DNA of 64,000 bases from Marinimicrobium locisalis (GTDB taxonomy: Bacteria; Pseudomonadota; Gammaproteobacteria; Pseudomonadales; Cellvibrionaceae). Positions 8,619 to 17,538 of this stretch are shown one piece after another. How positions within the stretch are numbered: position 1 is the first letter of the stretch; every line of letters begins with the position of its first letter. Under the pieces are notes generated by a model, which made no database searches, was not told the origin of the DNA, and saw only the letters and a program-made list of their open reading frames with translations. Location: NCBI RefSeq assembly GCF_039822625.1, contig NZ_JBDLLG010000001.1:186001-250000 (forward strand), in the 5' to 3' direction. The translations under genes were made by a program, and so were the position numbers.

Positions 8619-10547
8619 ATGTCTTTGATTCGACTCGAAAATGCCCAACTCAGTTATGGCCTTCAGGTATTGCTCGACGGCGTCGATCTCTCGATTGAGA
8701 GAGGCCGCCGGCTGTGCCTGATCGGCCGCAACGGCGCCGGCAAGTCCAGCCTTATGAAAGTCCTCTCGGGAGAGGTCGATCTGGATGGTGGTACCGTTCA
8801 GGTGGCGCCGGAAGTGAAGGTTGCCCGGCTCGCGCAGGATCTCCCCGAGGCCGATGATCAAACCGTGTTTGACATGGTCTCCGCCGGGCTGGAAGGGGTA
8901 GGGGCTCTGTTGCAGGCATTTCACCGTCTCTCCCAGGCCGGAGGGGAGGTGGACATGGAGGAGCTCTCCCGGCTGCAACAAAAAATCGAGGCCGTGGACG
9001 GCTGGCAATTCCAGCAAACCGTGGATACCACCCTGACCCGCCTTGATCTGAACGGGGATTGGTTGATGGCCAACCTCTCGGGCGGTTGGCGCCGCCGGGT
9101 TGCGCTGGCGAGGGCCCTGGTTTGTCAGCCCGATGTGTTGCTGCTGGATGAGCCCACCAACCACCTGGATATCGCCGCCATCGAATGGCTGGAGCAGCAA
9201 CTGCTGGAGTTTCAGGGCGCGTTGGTCTTTATTACCCACGACCGCTCGCTATTACAGAGCCTGGCCACGGATATTGCCGAGCTCGATCGTGGCCACCTGC
9301 GCACCTGGTCCGGAACCTACGACCGCTATCTCGAATACCGGGAGCAGGCGCTGGCGGAAGAGGCGCGCCACAACGCGCTGTTTGACAAAAAGCTGGCCCA
9401 GGAAGAAAGCTGGATTCGCCAGGGAATCAAGGCTCGCCGCACCCGCAACGAAGGCCGGGTGCGGGCGCTCAAGGCCATGCGCGAAACACGCCAAGAGCGA
9501 CGTGAGCTCCAGGGCAAGGCCAGCTTCTCGGTCACCAGCGGCGAGCGCTCCGGTAAGCTGGTAGCGGAGCTGGAGCGGGTGTCCTACCACTACCCGGACA
9601 AACCGATCGTCTCCGACTTCTCCACGGTGGTGATGCGCGGTGACCGCATCGGGCTGATCGGTGCCAACGGCGCCGGCAAAAGTACCTTATTGAAGTTGAT
9701 TCTGGGGGAGCTGGAGCCTCAACGGGGGCGGGTCCGCCTGGGCACCAACCTCCAAATCGCCTACTTTGACCAGTTGCGCGAGCAATTGGACCTGAACCAG
9801 AGCGCGGTGGACAATATTGCCGAGGGGCGAGAGTTTATCGAGCTCAACGGCAAGTCCCGCCATATCATTTCCTACCTCAGCGATTTTCTCTTTACCGGCG
9901 AGCGGGCGAGAACGCCGCTACGGGCACTGTCCGGCGGGGAGCGCAATCGAGTCTTGCTGGCGAAGTTGTTCAGCAAGCCGGCCAACCTGCTGGTGATGGA
10001 CGAACCGACCAACGACTTGGACGTGGAAACGCTGGAGTTGCTGGAAGATCTGGTTACGGAGTACGACGGCACCGTTCTTTTGGTCAGCCACGACCGGGCC
10101 TTTCTCAACAATATTGTGACCAGCGTGATTGCGTTCGAGGGCCGCGGCCAGGTTCGCGAGTATGTGGGTGGCTATGATGACTGGTTGCGCCAGGGCGGGC
10201 GCTGGACGGATGATCGGGCGCCCCAACCGGCGAGCGAGTCTGATGACCGGGCCCAAGGCGGCGCCGCGGCGGAGGACAAGCCGGCCCCGGAGGCCAAGGG
10301 CGGTCCGAAGCCCAAAACCAAAAAGTTGAGCTACAAACTCCAGCGGGAGTTTGACCAACTGCCCGAACGTATCGAGGCACTCGAAGCGGAGCTGGAGAGT
10401 CTGCAGAGCCGGGCGGCGGATCCGGGCTTTTATAGCGAGCCCCAGGAAACGGTGGATGCCCACCTAAAGGTGTTGGCGGAGACCGAGCAAAAGCTGGAGG
10501 AGTGCTTTGATCGGTGGGCGGAACTGGAAGACATGCAGGAGGGGTAA
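8619..10547 (+). CDS. uup: ABC-F family ATPase Uup
   Basis: The 642-residue protein has two ABC ATPase modules in one chain without membrane segments. Walker A motifs are GRNGAGKSSL and GANGAGKSTL, signatures NLSGGWRRR and ALSGGERNR, and Walker B motifs VLLLDEPTNHLD and LLVMDEPTNDLD. Between them lies the charged ABC-F linker, and the C-terminal 80 residues form the coiled coil typical of Uup (QREFDQLPERIEALEAELE). Uup acts on ribosomes or branched DNA intermediates; its exact role is debated. It is divergent from slt with a 189-base spacer. Length matches E. coli Uup (about 635). Confidence 0.93.
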   Translation: MSLIRLENAQLSYGLQVLLDGVDLSIERGRRLCLIGRNGAGKSSLMKVLSGEVDLDGGTVQVAPEVKVARLAQDLPEADDQTVFDMVSAGLEGVGALLQAFHRLSQAGGEVDMEELSRLQQKIEAVDGWQFQQTVDTTLTRLDLNGDWLMANLSGGWRRRVALARALVCQPDVLLLDEPTNHLDIAAIEWLEQQLLEFQGALVFITHDRSLLQSLATDIAELDRGHLRTWSGTYDRYLEYREQALAEEARHNALFDKKLAQEESWIRQGIKARRTRNEGRVRALKAMRETRQERRELQGKASFSVTSGERSGKLVAELERVSYHYPDKPIVSDFSTVVMRGDRIGLIGANGAGKSTLLKLILGELEPQRGRVRLGTNLQIAYFDQLREQLDLNQSAVDNIAEGREFIELNGKSRHIISYLSDFLFTGERARTPLRALSGGERNRVLLAKLFSKPANLLVMDEPTNDLDVETLELLEDLVTEYDGTVLLVSHDRAFLNNIVTSVIAFEGRGQVREYVGGYDDWLRQGGRWTDDRAPQPASESDDRAQGGAAAEDKPAPEAKGGPKPKTKKLSYKLQREFDQLPERIEALEAELESLQSRAADPGFYSEPQETVDAHLKVLAETEQKLEECFDRWAELEDMQEG

Positions 10548-10573
10548 CGCCCTCCCGCCTTCCGCTCCGCGTG

Positions 10574-11029
10574 TTAGGAGCCCTCTTTCTCGTCCTCCTG
10601 GGCCACTCGCACCGCCAGCACGTCGCAGCTGGCGCCGTGCAGAACGCTATTTGAGGTCGAGCCCAGCAAAAGGGCAAAACCCTTGCGCCCGTGGCTGCCC
10701 ACGATAATCAGATCCGCCCCTTCTTGATTGGCCAAGTAGTGTAGTTCCGTGGCTGGTTGGCCCACGAGCACATGTTCGTGTTGAATCGTAAAGTCGGTTT
10801 GGCGGGTCAGCCGTTGCAACTCCTGTTCGGCTTTGAGCTGAAGCTGTTCCTGGACCTCTGACAGGTCCACGGGCATATCGCCCCCATAGGCGAATGTCAG
10901 CGGTTCGATGACGTGGGCGAGACTTAGGGTGGCGCCGCAGTCCCGCGCGAGCTCAGTGGCGCGCTGAAGTACCTGAGGGGACTCCTCGGATAAGTCCAGG
11001 CCGGCGATAATGTGTTTGTAAGTGGCCAT
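10574..11029 (-). CDS. universal stress protein, UspA family
   Basis: The 151-residue protein shows the UspA alpha/beta fold pattern. It begins YKHIIAGLDLSEESPQVLQRA and has the ATP-binding signature GSHGRKGFALLLGSTSNSVL near the C-terminus (G-x2-G-x9-G-S/T), then CDVLAVR. Members of this subgroup bind ATP and accumulate under stress, with no defined enzymatic role. GGAGATC lies just upstream of ATG 11029. It is convergent with uup and divergent from the next small gene. Confidence 0.92.
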   Translation of the reverse strand: MATYKHIIAGLDLSEESPQVLQRATELARDCGATLSLAHVIEPLTFAYGGDMPVDLSEVQEQLQLKAEQELQRLTRQTDFTIQHEHVLVGQPATELHYLANQEGADLIIVGSHGRKGFALLLGSTSNSVLHGASCDVLAVRVAQEDEKEGS

Positions 11030-11146
11030 AAGTGGGATCTCCTTGCAGGTGGACGGTCGGCGGAAACGCCGTTCGAGTGCCGGCGTCGAGTCATGATAGT
11101 AGCATTTTACCGTGCTTGAAAAGTGAATAGTGAAGGAGAGAGTGGA

Positions 11147-11668
11147 GTGAATATCTGGACGCTGGTGGTGCTTCTGGGCGTGGTGGCGATGGTCGTCGGG
11201 CCTCTCATGCTGCTACAGCCTAGCGCTCGCGAGCGGCGACAGGCCGAACTGCGAGAGCGCGCTCGCCAAGAGGGCATCCTAGTGTCCCTGCGGGCGTTGC
11301 CCCGCCAAGCGACCGATATGGAAGCGCCCAGCCGCATACCGGCCTACAAACGTCCCGCTGGAAAGGGAGGCGGGCCCACGCCGCCCTGGATGCTGGTTCG
11401 GGCGGCCTATCAGCACGAGGCTCACTTTCTGGGGCACTGGACTTGGCAGGGGGCCGGCCGGGCCAGCGCCCGGGAGCAGCAATGGCTCGCGCACCAGTTG
11501 CCGAGCCTACCTCAGTCGGTTCAGGCGGTGGCAGGCGATGCGAAAGGCTGGTCGGTCTACTGGACCGAGTTGGGCGGTATCGAGGCGCTGGAGGGCATTC
11601 TGGACTTTCTGAAGGGGTTCAGTAGGACGCCGAAAGGGGAGGAGCGAAACGACAGAATTAGAGGTTAG
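11147..11668 (+). CDS. small membrane-anchored hypothetical protein
   Basis: The 173-residue product starts VNIWTLVVLLGVVAMVVGPL, a single N-terminal transmembrane segment, followed by a basic, Arg/Glu-rich cytoplasmic stretch (SARERRQAELRERARQEG). A globular part with several Trp residues follows. I prefer GTG 11147, because AAGGAGAG ends seven bases before it, over the upstream GTG at 11123. It overlaps the convergent neighbour by 11 bases at the 3' ends. I do not recognise a family. The arrangement of one membrane anchor plus charged helix recurs in the next gene. Confidence 0.65.
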   Translation: MNIWTLVVLLGVVAMVVGPLMLLQPSARERRQAELRERARQEGILVSLRALPRQATDMEAPSRIPAYKRPAGKGGGPTPPWMLVRAAYQHEAHFLGHWTWQGAGRASAREQQWLAHQLPSLPQSVQAVAGDAKGWSVYWTELGGIEALEGILDFLKGFSRTPKGEERNDRIRG

Positions 11669-12371
11669 TGGGATTGTAGTCATCTTCCGGCATCAGCGCC
11701 CGACTTAGCGCCTTTCGTTTGCCCTGAATCACTTCGCCGAGCTCCCGGATCACTTCCATGCGTTTGGGGTCGGGGTGGTCAGAGCTAATTAACAGGCTTT
11801 GGGCTTTTTTGTAATAGGCTTGGGAGGTCGTGAAATCTCCGCGCATGACTGCTTTGTGGCCTTGGGCGACGTAGGTGACCACTTCCACCATCAACTTGGT
11901 CCAGCTCAATTCCTGCAGATAGTGACTGAGGGACTCTCCCTCCAACCGTCCCTGATGGCCTTGTCGGCGCAGAACCTTGGCCGCCTGGTCCAGCGCCTCC
12001 TCGGTGCGCGCCATTTCCGCGTCGCTTTCCCGCAGCCGGTTGGCGGAGGGCTGCTCAGTCTTCTGGGCCATCTCCTCTTCCCGCTGCTTAACGTGGTTAA
12101 TTCGGGTTTCAAGGTGCGTGTTCTGGCCTTTCTCCAATTCCAGCGATTGTTCCAACAGATGTAATATCTCAGCGTTGATGCAGCGGGCAATAGCTCGGGT
12201 GGGCATAACCTCCTCCACGCCCACCAATACTTCCTCCAGCGCTTCGATTTGCCAGCGAAGCCGGCGCTGTTGCATCCGGATCCGGTGGAACTTCTCTTGC
12301 CGCTGGTTCACCAAGTGAACGGCGAACAGCGATAGCAGCAACAGTGAAGTCAGTAACAGTATATTGATCAT
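11658..12371 (-). CDS. membrane-anchored coiled-coil hypothetical protein
   Basis: The 237-residue product has an N-terminal transmembrane segment (INILLLTSLLLLSLFAVHLV) followed by long charged helices likely to form coiled coil (KFHRIRMQQRRLRWQIEALE onward). The C-terminal third is compact and contains AYYKKAQSLLISSDHPDPKR, reminiscent of a TPR-like helix pair. The layout resembles the larger coiled-coil protein at 39-41 kb. ATG 12371 has only a weak ribosome site. No functional assignment can be made; a scaffold role at the membrane is speculation. Confidence 0.68.
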   Translation of the reverse strand: MINILLLTSLLLLSLFAVHLVNQRQEKFHRIRMQQRRLRWQIEALEEVLVGVEEVMPTRAIARCINAEILHLLEQSLELEKGQNTHLETRINHVKQREEEMAQKTEQPSANRLRESDAEMARTEEALDQAAKVLRRQGHQGRLEGESLSHYLQELSWTKLMVEVVTYVAQGHKAVMRGDFTTSQAYYKKAQSLLISSDHPDPKRMEVIRELGEVIQGKRKALSRALMPEDDYNPTNL

Positions 12372-12692
12372 GGTTCCCGATACGATCCGGCTGGGGTGAG
12401 GCTCTCACGGGGACGAAGGCGGCCCCAAGAGGCTATCGGCGGTGCCCGACAAAGCTTTACTTCTTAAGGGAACCTCTAATAAAGCGTGCAAAATCAAGCA
12501 GATAGAGAAGGGCAAGCGCCCGACTGCCAAGCCGTGAAAATACTACTTTTGCCGCCAGTTGACCGGGCGCCGGGAAAGGTCTGACTTGACCCAGCCCGGC
12601 TCAGGACTTATATATGCGCACCTCAACCGGTATTTTGCAGCGCTCTGGCCTCGGGCCATCCACTCACGATCGCAACGGAAAAGAAGAGTCGC
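12372..12692 (+). promoter_or_regulatory. topA upstream region with candidate sigma-70 promoter
   Basis: This 321-base stretch holds no gene I can support. Near its end it contains TTGACC at 12586-12591 and TATATA at 12609-12614 with a 17-base spacer, a good match to a housekeeping promoter placed about 80 bases before the topA start. The earlier part (12470-12560) is mixed in composition with no clear repeat. The promoter is predicted by eye only. Confidence 0.45.
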
Positions 12693-15314
12693 ATGGGTAA
12701 ATCTTTAGTTATTGTCGAATCCCCGGCCAAGGCCAAGACTATCAATAAATACCTGGGCAACGACTATGTTGTGAAGTCCAGTGTCGGCCATATCCGGGAC
12801 TTGCCCACCAGCGGCAACTCTAAACCGGTGGACCCGAAAGAGCGCGCTCGCCAGGCGGCAAAAACCCGCAAGCTCTCGCCCACCGAAAAGGCCAAGTTCA
12901 AAGCTAAGAAGCAGAAAGAGCAGCTGGTTAAGCGCATGGGCATTGATCCCGAGCACGGCTGGGAGGCCCAGTATGAAATTCTGCCGGGCAAGGAAAAAGT
13001 TGTGGATGAGCTGCGCAAGCTCGCCGCCAAGGCCGACACCATCTACCTCGCGACGGACTTGGACCGCGAGGGGGAAGCCATTGCCTGGCACCTGCAGCAA
13101 GCCATCGGGGGGGAGCCGGAGCAGTACCGTCGGGTGGTGTTTAACGAGATTACCAAGACGGCGATTCAAAACGCGTTCAAGAAGCCCGGTCGGCTGGATC
13201 GGGACCGGGTCAACGCTCAGCAGGCTCGTCGCTTCCTCGATCGGGTGGTGGGCTATATGCTCTCGCCGCTGCTGTGGGAAAAAATTGCTCGCGGTCTTTC
13301 CGCCGGGCGCGTTCAGTCGGTGGCCGTGCGTCTGGTCGTGGAGCGGGAGCGGGAAATTCGTGCGTTCGTTCCCGAGGAATATTGGACCCTGGCCGCGAAA
13401 CTGAAAGCCGGCAAGGACGAAGCGGTCCGCTTCGAGGTAAAAAAGCAGGGCGAGAAGGCCTTTAAGCCGCTTAACGAAACTCAGGCGATGGCGGCGGTCA
13501 AGGCGCTTGAAGGCGCCAGTTACGAAGTGGTGGACCGGGAAGATAAACCCACCAAGTCCAAACCGCCCGCGCCGTTTATCACCTCCACCCTGCAACAGGC
13601 GGCAAGCACTCGCCTTGGCTACGGGGTGAAGAAAACCATGATGATGGCCCAGCGTTTGTACGAAGCGGGCTACATCACCTACATGCGGACCGACTCCACA
13701 AACTTGAGTAAGGAAGCAGTGGCCAGCTGCCGCGATTATATTCAGGACGAATACGGCAAGCGCTACCTGCCGGAGAGCCCCGCCGTTTACTCCAGCAAGG
13801 CGGGGGCCCAGGAAGCGCACGAGGCGATTCGCCCCTCCAGTGTCACGGTTAAACCGAATCAGTTAAGCGGCATGGAGCGCGACGCCGAGCGGTTGTATAC
13901 CCTCATCTGGCAACAGTTTGTGGCCTGTCAGATGAGCCCGGCGGAGTTCACCAGCACCTCAATCGTGGTCAAGGCGGCGGACTTTGAGCTGCGCACCCGC
14001 GGTCGCGTCATCCGGTTTGACGGCTTCCTGAAGGTCTTGCCCCCGGTGGCGAAGAAAGATGAAGACGTGGTCCTGCCGGATATTAAAGTGGGGCAGGCGC
14101 TGCCGTTGATCAAGCTGGAACCGTCCCAGCACTTCACCAAGCCGCCCGCGCGCTTTACCGAAGCGAGCTTGGTGAAAGAGTTGGAAAAGCGGGCAATCGG
14201 TCGGCCCTCCACTTACGCCTCCATCATTTCCACCATTCAGGACCGGGGCTATGTCCGGCTGGAAAATCGCCGCTTTTACGCGGAAAAAATGGGCGATATC
14301 GTGACCGAGCGCCTGGTGGAAAGTTTTGATGACCTGATGGATTACGGCTTTACCGCCAGCATGGAGGACTCGTTGGATGATGTCGCCCAGGGTGAGAAGA
14401 ACTGGCTGCAACTGCTGGACGAATTCTATGCGGAGTTTACCCGCAAACTGGATCAGGCCCAAAGTAGCGAGAAGGGGATGCGCTCCAATGCGCCCACCGA
14501 TACCGACATCGAGTGTGACCAATGTGGGCGTCACATGCAGATTCGGACCGGCAGCACCGGCGTATTTCTGGGCTGCTCTGGGTATGGTCTGCCGCCCAAG
14601 GAGCGGTGCAAGAATACGATGAACCTGGTTTCCGGGGAAGAGGCGCTGGATGCCGACGCCGACGAGGAGGCCGAGTCCCGCTTGCTGCGAACCAAGCGTC
14701 GTTGCAAGCTGTGCAATACCGCCATGGACAGCTACCTGCTCGACAGCAAACGCAAGCTGCATATCTGTGGCAACAATCCGGACTGCCCGGGCTACGAAGT
14801 GGAAGAGGGCAGCTTTAAGCTTAAAGGCTATGAAGGACCGACGCTCGAGTGCGACAAGTGCGGCAGCGAAATGCAACTCAAAACCGGGCGCTTTGGCAAA
14901 TACTTTGGCTGTACCAATAGCGAATGTAAAAACACCCGCAAGCTTTTGAAGAGCGGCGAACCGGCCCCGCCCAAGATGGACCCGGTGCCCATGCCGGAGC
15001 TCGAGTGTCAGAAGGTAGACGATACTTACGTTCTGCGCGACGGGGCCTCCGGCCTGTTTTTGGCGGCGAGCCAGTTCCCCAAGAACCGGGAAACCCGCGC
15101 GCCATTGGTGGCTGAGCTATTGCCGCACAAGAAAGAGATCGACCCGAAATACACCTTCTTGTTTTCGGCCCCCACAGAGGACCCTGACGGTAACAAAACG
15201 GTGATTCGCTACAGCCGCAAGACCAAGGAGCAGTACGTCCAGTCCGAGGTGGACGGAAAAGCCACGGGATGGAAGGCGTTTTACCAGAAAGGCAAATGGG
15301 TCCCCAATAAGTAG
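12693..15314 (+). CDS. topA: DNA topoisomerase I (type IA)
   Basis: The 873-residue enzyme relaxes negatively supercoiled DNA. The TOPRIM domain begins at SLVIVESPAKAKTINKYLG and has DLDREGEAIAW. The catalytic tyrosine lies in YITYMRTDSTNLS, preceded by PFITSTLQQAASTRLGYGVK. The C-terminal third carries zinc-ribbon modules (IECDQCGRHM ... CSGYGLPPKERC, CKLCNTAM ... CGNNPDCPGY, LECDKCGSEM ... CTNSECKN). Length matches E. coli TopA (865). The start is ATG 12693. An insertion of basic residues (about 50-85) follows the first TOPRIM strand, as in other proteobacterial TopA. Confidence 0.97.
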   Translation: MGKSLVIVESPAKAKTINKYLGNDYVVKSSVGHIRDLPTSGNSKPVDPKERARQAAKTRKLSPTEKAKFKAKKQKEQLVKRMGIDPEHGWEAQYEILPGKEKVVDELRKLAAKADTIYLATDLDREGEAIAWHLQQAIGGEPEQYRRVVFNEITKTAIQNAFKKPGRLDRDRVNAQQARRFLDRVVGYMLSPLLWEKIARGLSAGRVQSVAVRLVVEREREIRAFVPEEYWTLAAKLKAGKDEAVRFEVKKQGEKAFKPLNETQAMAAVKALEGASYEVVDREDKPTKSKPPAPFITSTLQQAASTRLGYGVKKTMMMAQRLYEAGYITYMRTDSTNLSKEAVASCRDYIQDEYGKRYLPESPAVYSSKAGAQEAHEAIRPSSVTVKPNQLSGMERDAERLYTLIWQQFVACQMSPAEFTSTSIVVKAADFELRTRGRVIRFDGFLKVLPPVAKKDEDVVLPDIKVGQALPLIKLEPSQHFTKPPARFTEASLVKELEKRAIGRPSTYASIISTIQDRGYVRLENRRFYAEKMGDIVTERLVESFDDLMDYGFTASMEDSLDDVAQGEKNWLQLLDEFYAEFTRKLDQAQSSEKGMRSNAPTDTDIECDQCGRHMQIRTGSTGVFLGCSGYGLPPKERCKNTMNLVSGEEALDADADEEAESRLLRTKRRCKLCNTAMDSYLLDSKRKLHICGNNPDCPGYEVEEGSFKLKGYEGPTLECDKCGSEMQLKTGRFGKYFGCTNSECKNTRKLLKSGEPAPPKMDPVPMPELECQKVDDTYVLRDGASGLFLAASQFPKNRETRAPLVAELLPHKKEIDPKYTFLFSAPTEDPDGNKTVIRYSRKTKEQYVQSEVDGKATGWKAFYQKGKWVPNK

Positions 15315-15342
15315 GCCCGGGATTTAGTCACGAGGTAGCCGT

Positions 15343-15849
15343 ATGGCCGCGTCCAGTCTCTCGCAGGTGAACCAGAAGTTGGCCTATTGCCGTGCTTTAA
15401 TGAAGCTGGTTCGAGCAGAGCCCGCTTCCAAAAGGGCCGATGATAGGCTCAGACGCCAAGCGCTCCTGGACGCGGGTGCGTTTCATCTTCTTTGTGCTTA
15501 CCGCCATTACTTGCGGGAGTTGGCGGAAAACTACGCGGTGCCCGAGACCTCGGGAATTTATACGGAGCAGGATCTGATACAAGCGCTTGAGCGCCTGGGC
15601 AAGACCCCCTCCGAACCCAGGGAACTGCAAACATTGAGCGAGAATACCGACAGTTGGCTGGTCGCTCTGCAAACCGCCTACGAGGCGTTTTGGCTGCCCC
15701 CTCGGGACTCGGCACAGCGCATTGAGGTGATTGACTTGGATGCTCCTCAAAACGCCGGTCGCCAGGTTTCCCGTCAGAGCCTGGAGGCCTGGTATCAAGC
15801 CTTTAACGCCCTCATCGAACGCCAGAGAGAGACCAGCGCGGAGTACTGA
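15343..15849 (+). CDS. DUF6586-type hypothetical protein
   Basis: The 168-residue cytoplasmic protein is helical, beginning MAASSLSQVNQKLAYCRALM with ALLDAGAFHLLCAYRHYLREL further on. It has no catalytic motif or membrane segment. It lies 28 bases after topA, in the same place as the DUF6586 gene that follows topA in Pseudomonas, which supports the family call. It probably shares the topA transcript. Function is unknown; its position beside topA and the SOS genes is conserved but does not reveal a role. Confidence 0.75.
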   Translation: MAASSLSQVNQKLAYCRALMKLVRAEPASKRADDRLRRQALLDAGAFHLLCAYRHYLRELAENYAVPETSGIYTEQDLIQALERLGKTPSEPRELQTLSENTDSWLVALQTAYEAFWLPPRDSAQRIEVIDLDAPQNAGRQVSRQSLEAWYQAFNALIERQRETSAEY

Positions 15850-15953
15850 AACGGTCGGGGCATATCACTCAACGTGCGGGTCTGTGTTAAACTGTTAATA
15901 AATGACTAACGCAGATGACTGCGCCACCTTTGGGCGGCTTGTGAGGAGTATTT

Positions 15954-16211
15954 ATGTCATCATCTCTATATGAAATTGTGGAGCTGTCAAACGGTGACGT
16001 GGTCTTGCAAAGGGCCGATGAGGAAACCGAGCCGTTGGTTTGTATCCGTTTCTCCGCTGATTCGCTGTCCTATATGCGCGAGGGCAAGCTGGATGTGGCC
16101 AAGGCGATGATTGAAGCGGGCATGGAGGCGGCCAGCGAGATAGCCGAGGATGGTGTTGAGGACTTTCTGGGTGAGTTCGGCTCCGACGAGGAAAAACCAG
16201 TTTACCACTGA
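15954..16211 (+). CDS. small acidic conserved hypothetical protein
   Basis: The 85-residue protein begins MSSSLYEIVELSNGDVVLQR and is acidic throughout, ending in a helix (AKAMIEAGMEAASEIAEDGV). It resembles the small protein next to sulA/lexA in Pseudomonas, which supports it as a real conserved gene. GAGGAG lies 6-11 bases upstream of the ATG. Its own promoter may lie in the 104-base gap after the DUF6586 gene. No biochemical function can be assigned from the sequence. Confidence 0.75.
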   Translation: MSSSLYEIVELSNGDVVLQRADEETEPLVCIRFSADSLSYMREGKLDVAKAMIEAGMEAASEIAEDGVEDFLGEFGSDEEKPVYH

Positions 16212-16355
16212 CGGACGGGGTCCCAAGGGGGCGCCCTCAGAGCCCTCTTGCTGAAGGCCGCCTTTTTGATGTCTCTGCCTTGCCCCTGATGGCGGCTGAT
16301 CGCGGCCCACCGAGCCGATTCGTCCCTGGTAACGGGCCTTGGCCTTGTTTAAATC
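16212..16355. other. convergent intergenic spacer, no gene
   Basis: This 144-base spacer separates the acidic small protein from the converging sulA. It includes a GGGCGCCC palindrome and a short T-run (CGCCTTTTTG near 16261). The pairing is not clean enough to call a terminator. I see nothing else in it. Confidence 0.35.
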
Positions 16356-16748
16356 CTACCGAATACGCAGCAGTAACGCCTGACAGTGTCCCTTCAAGGC
16401 GGCCGCTTCCAGTTGTTTCAGTTCCCGCTCGGTCAGGGTTCCCGGGCTGGCAATCACAGTGTGGCTATTGCCTTTGGCCAGCGCTTCCCAGAGAATCCAA
16501 CGGTTATCTTTTGCTTCTGGCGCGTGAATTAGCCGAATGGCTCTAGGGTCCACGCCATAGCTTTCCAACAGTTTTCGATCGACCGGGCCGGGGCTGATCC
16601 AGGTCAGCCAGCGGTCGCTCTGATTGCGGCTCAGGTGCGCCACCATGGGCAGCAACAGTTGGGTTTGCTCCGGGGCGTTGTGGGTCAATACAAGCTCGGT
16701 GACGCCACCGGAGGGGGCAGGGGGGGCGAATAGGTCGGCATTAATCAC
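16356..16748 (-). CDS. sulA: SOS cell division inhibitor SulA
   Basis: The 130-residue protein matches SulA in size and pattern. The core is TELVLTHNAPEQTQLLLPMV, then DRWLTWISPGPVDRKLLESY, then DNRWILWEALAKGNSHTVIA, and it ends EAAALKGHCQALLLRIR. SulA binds FtsZ and blocks septation during DNA damage. Its start overlaps the lexA stop codon by eight bases, so it is translated from the lexA transcript and needs no LexA box of its own. The lexA-sulA order is the one found in Pseudomonas rather than that of E. coli. Confidence 0.9.
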   Translation of the reverse strand: MINADLFAPPAPSGGVTELVLTHNAPEQTQLLLPMVAHLSRNQSDRWLTWISPGPVDRKLLESYGVDPRAIRLIHAPEAKDNRWILWEALAKGNSHTVIASPGTLTERELKQLEAAALKGHCQALLLRIR

Positions 16749-17343
16749 GGCGAATGACTCCTACACTGAGACCTTCGATTGTAAAGTCCTGGTCGCGCAA
16801 ATCTACTTCAATCACGTCAAAATCGGGATTTTCGGGCCAGAGTTCCACTTGGGCCCGGTTACCGACTCGCTTGAAGCGCTTGACGGTGACCTCTTCCCCA
16901 ATGCGGGCGACGACAATTTGGCCATTGCGCGCTTGCTGAGTTCGGTGTACCGCCAGCATGTCGCCATCCAAAATACCCACATCTTTCATGCTCATGCCGT
17001 GCACTCTCAGCAGGTAATCCGCACTGGGCGAAAAGAAGTTGTGAGGCAGTTGGCAATAATCCTCGATGTGCTCCTGGGCCAGAATAGGGCTGCCGGCGGC
17101 CACTCGGCCCACCAGAGGGAGCCCCAGGTCCGGCTCTACCAGCTTAATACCGCGGGAGGCACCCGGAATGACTTCAATGGCTCCCTTGCGCGCCAGGGCC
17201 TTAATGTGCTCTTCGGCGGCGTTGGCCGACTTGTACCCCAGGATGCGGGCGATTTCAGCCCGAGTGGGCGGGTAGCCGGTCTCCTCGGCATAGTTCTTGA
17301 TCAGCTGCAGCACCTTTTCCTGGCGTGGCGTCAAGTTAAGCAT
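16741..17343 (-). CDS. lexA: LexA repressor
   Basis: The 200-residue repressor has an N-terminal winged helix (LTPRQEKVLQLIKNYAEETG; PTRAEIARILGYKSANAAEE), the self-cleavage site Ala-Gly in VGRVAAGSPIL, the catalytic Ser in RVHGMSMKDVG and the catalytic Lys in EEVTVKRF. RecA-stimulated autocleavage at Ala-Gly inactivates it and induces the SOS regulon. Two LexA-type boxes about 80-110 bases upstream indicate autoregulation. It is co-transcribed with sulA. Confidence 0.97.
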   Translation of the reverse strand: MLNLTPRQEKVLQLIKNYAEETGYPPTRAEIARILGYKSANAAEEHIKALARKGAIEVIPGASRGIKLVEPDLGLPLVGRVAAGSPILAQEHIEDYCQLPHNFFSPSADYLLRVHGMSMKDVGILDGDMLAVHRTQQARNGQIVVARIGEEVTVKRFKRVGNRAQVELWPENPDFDVIEVDLRDQDFTIEGLSVGVIRRD

Positions 17344-17420
17344 GGTGTGCTCCTTTGTGTCTGCGGCCTGGGTCTGTGCGGCCCGGCTGGCTACAAAGTG
17401 GGGCCGCCTATATTAGGCGT

Positions 17421-17436
17421 ATGGGTTTTTATACAG
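17421..17436 (-). promoter_or_regulatory. LexA (SOS) box, distal
   Basis: Read on the lexA strand this is CTGTATAAAAACCCAT, a CTGTATAA half followed by a weaker right half (CAT instead of CAG). It lies 77-93 bases upstream of the lexA start. Confidence 0.6.
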
Positions 17437-17439
17437 CTA

Positions 17440-17455
17440 TTGGGATTATATACAG
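17440..17455 (-). promoter_or_regulatory. LexA (SOS) box, proximal to the second copy
   Basis: Read on the lexA strand this is CTGTATATAATCCCAA, again a strong CTGTATATA half and a weak right half. The two boxes start 19 bases apart, so two LexA dimers could bind on nearly the same DNA face, as at the double operator of E. coli lexA. A further CTGTATG half-site occurs at 17463 on the other strand. Confidence 0.62.
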
Positions 17456-17538
17456 TTGTTCACTGTATGCAACCCTTTTGGGGTGACAGTCGGCGGAGGG
17501 GGTGGGGCCGTCGGTTGGAGTGGCGGCCCCGGGGAGGG

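Noticed and set aside
16212..16355. Terminator hairpin between the small acidic protein and sulA
   Set aside because: The pairing is irregular, so I could not define a convincing stem.
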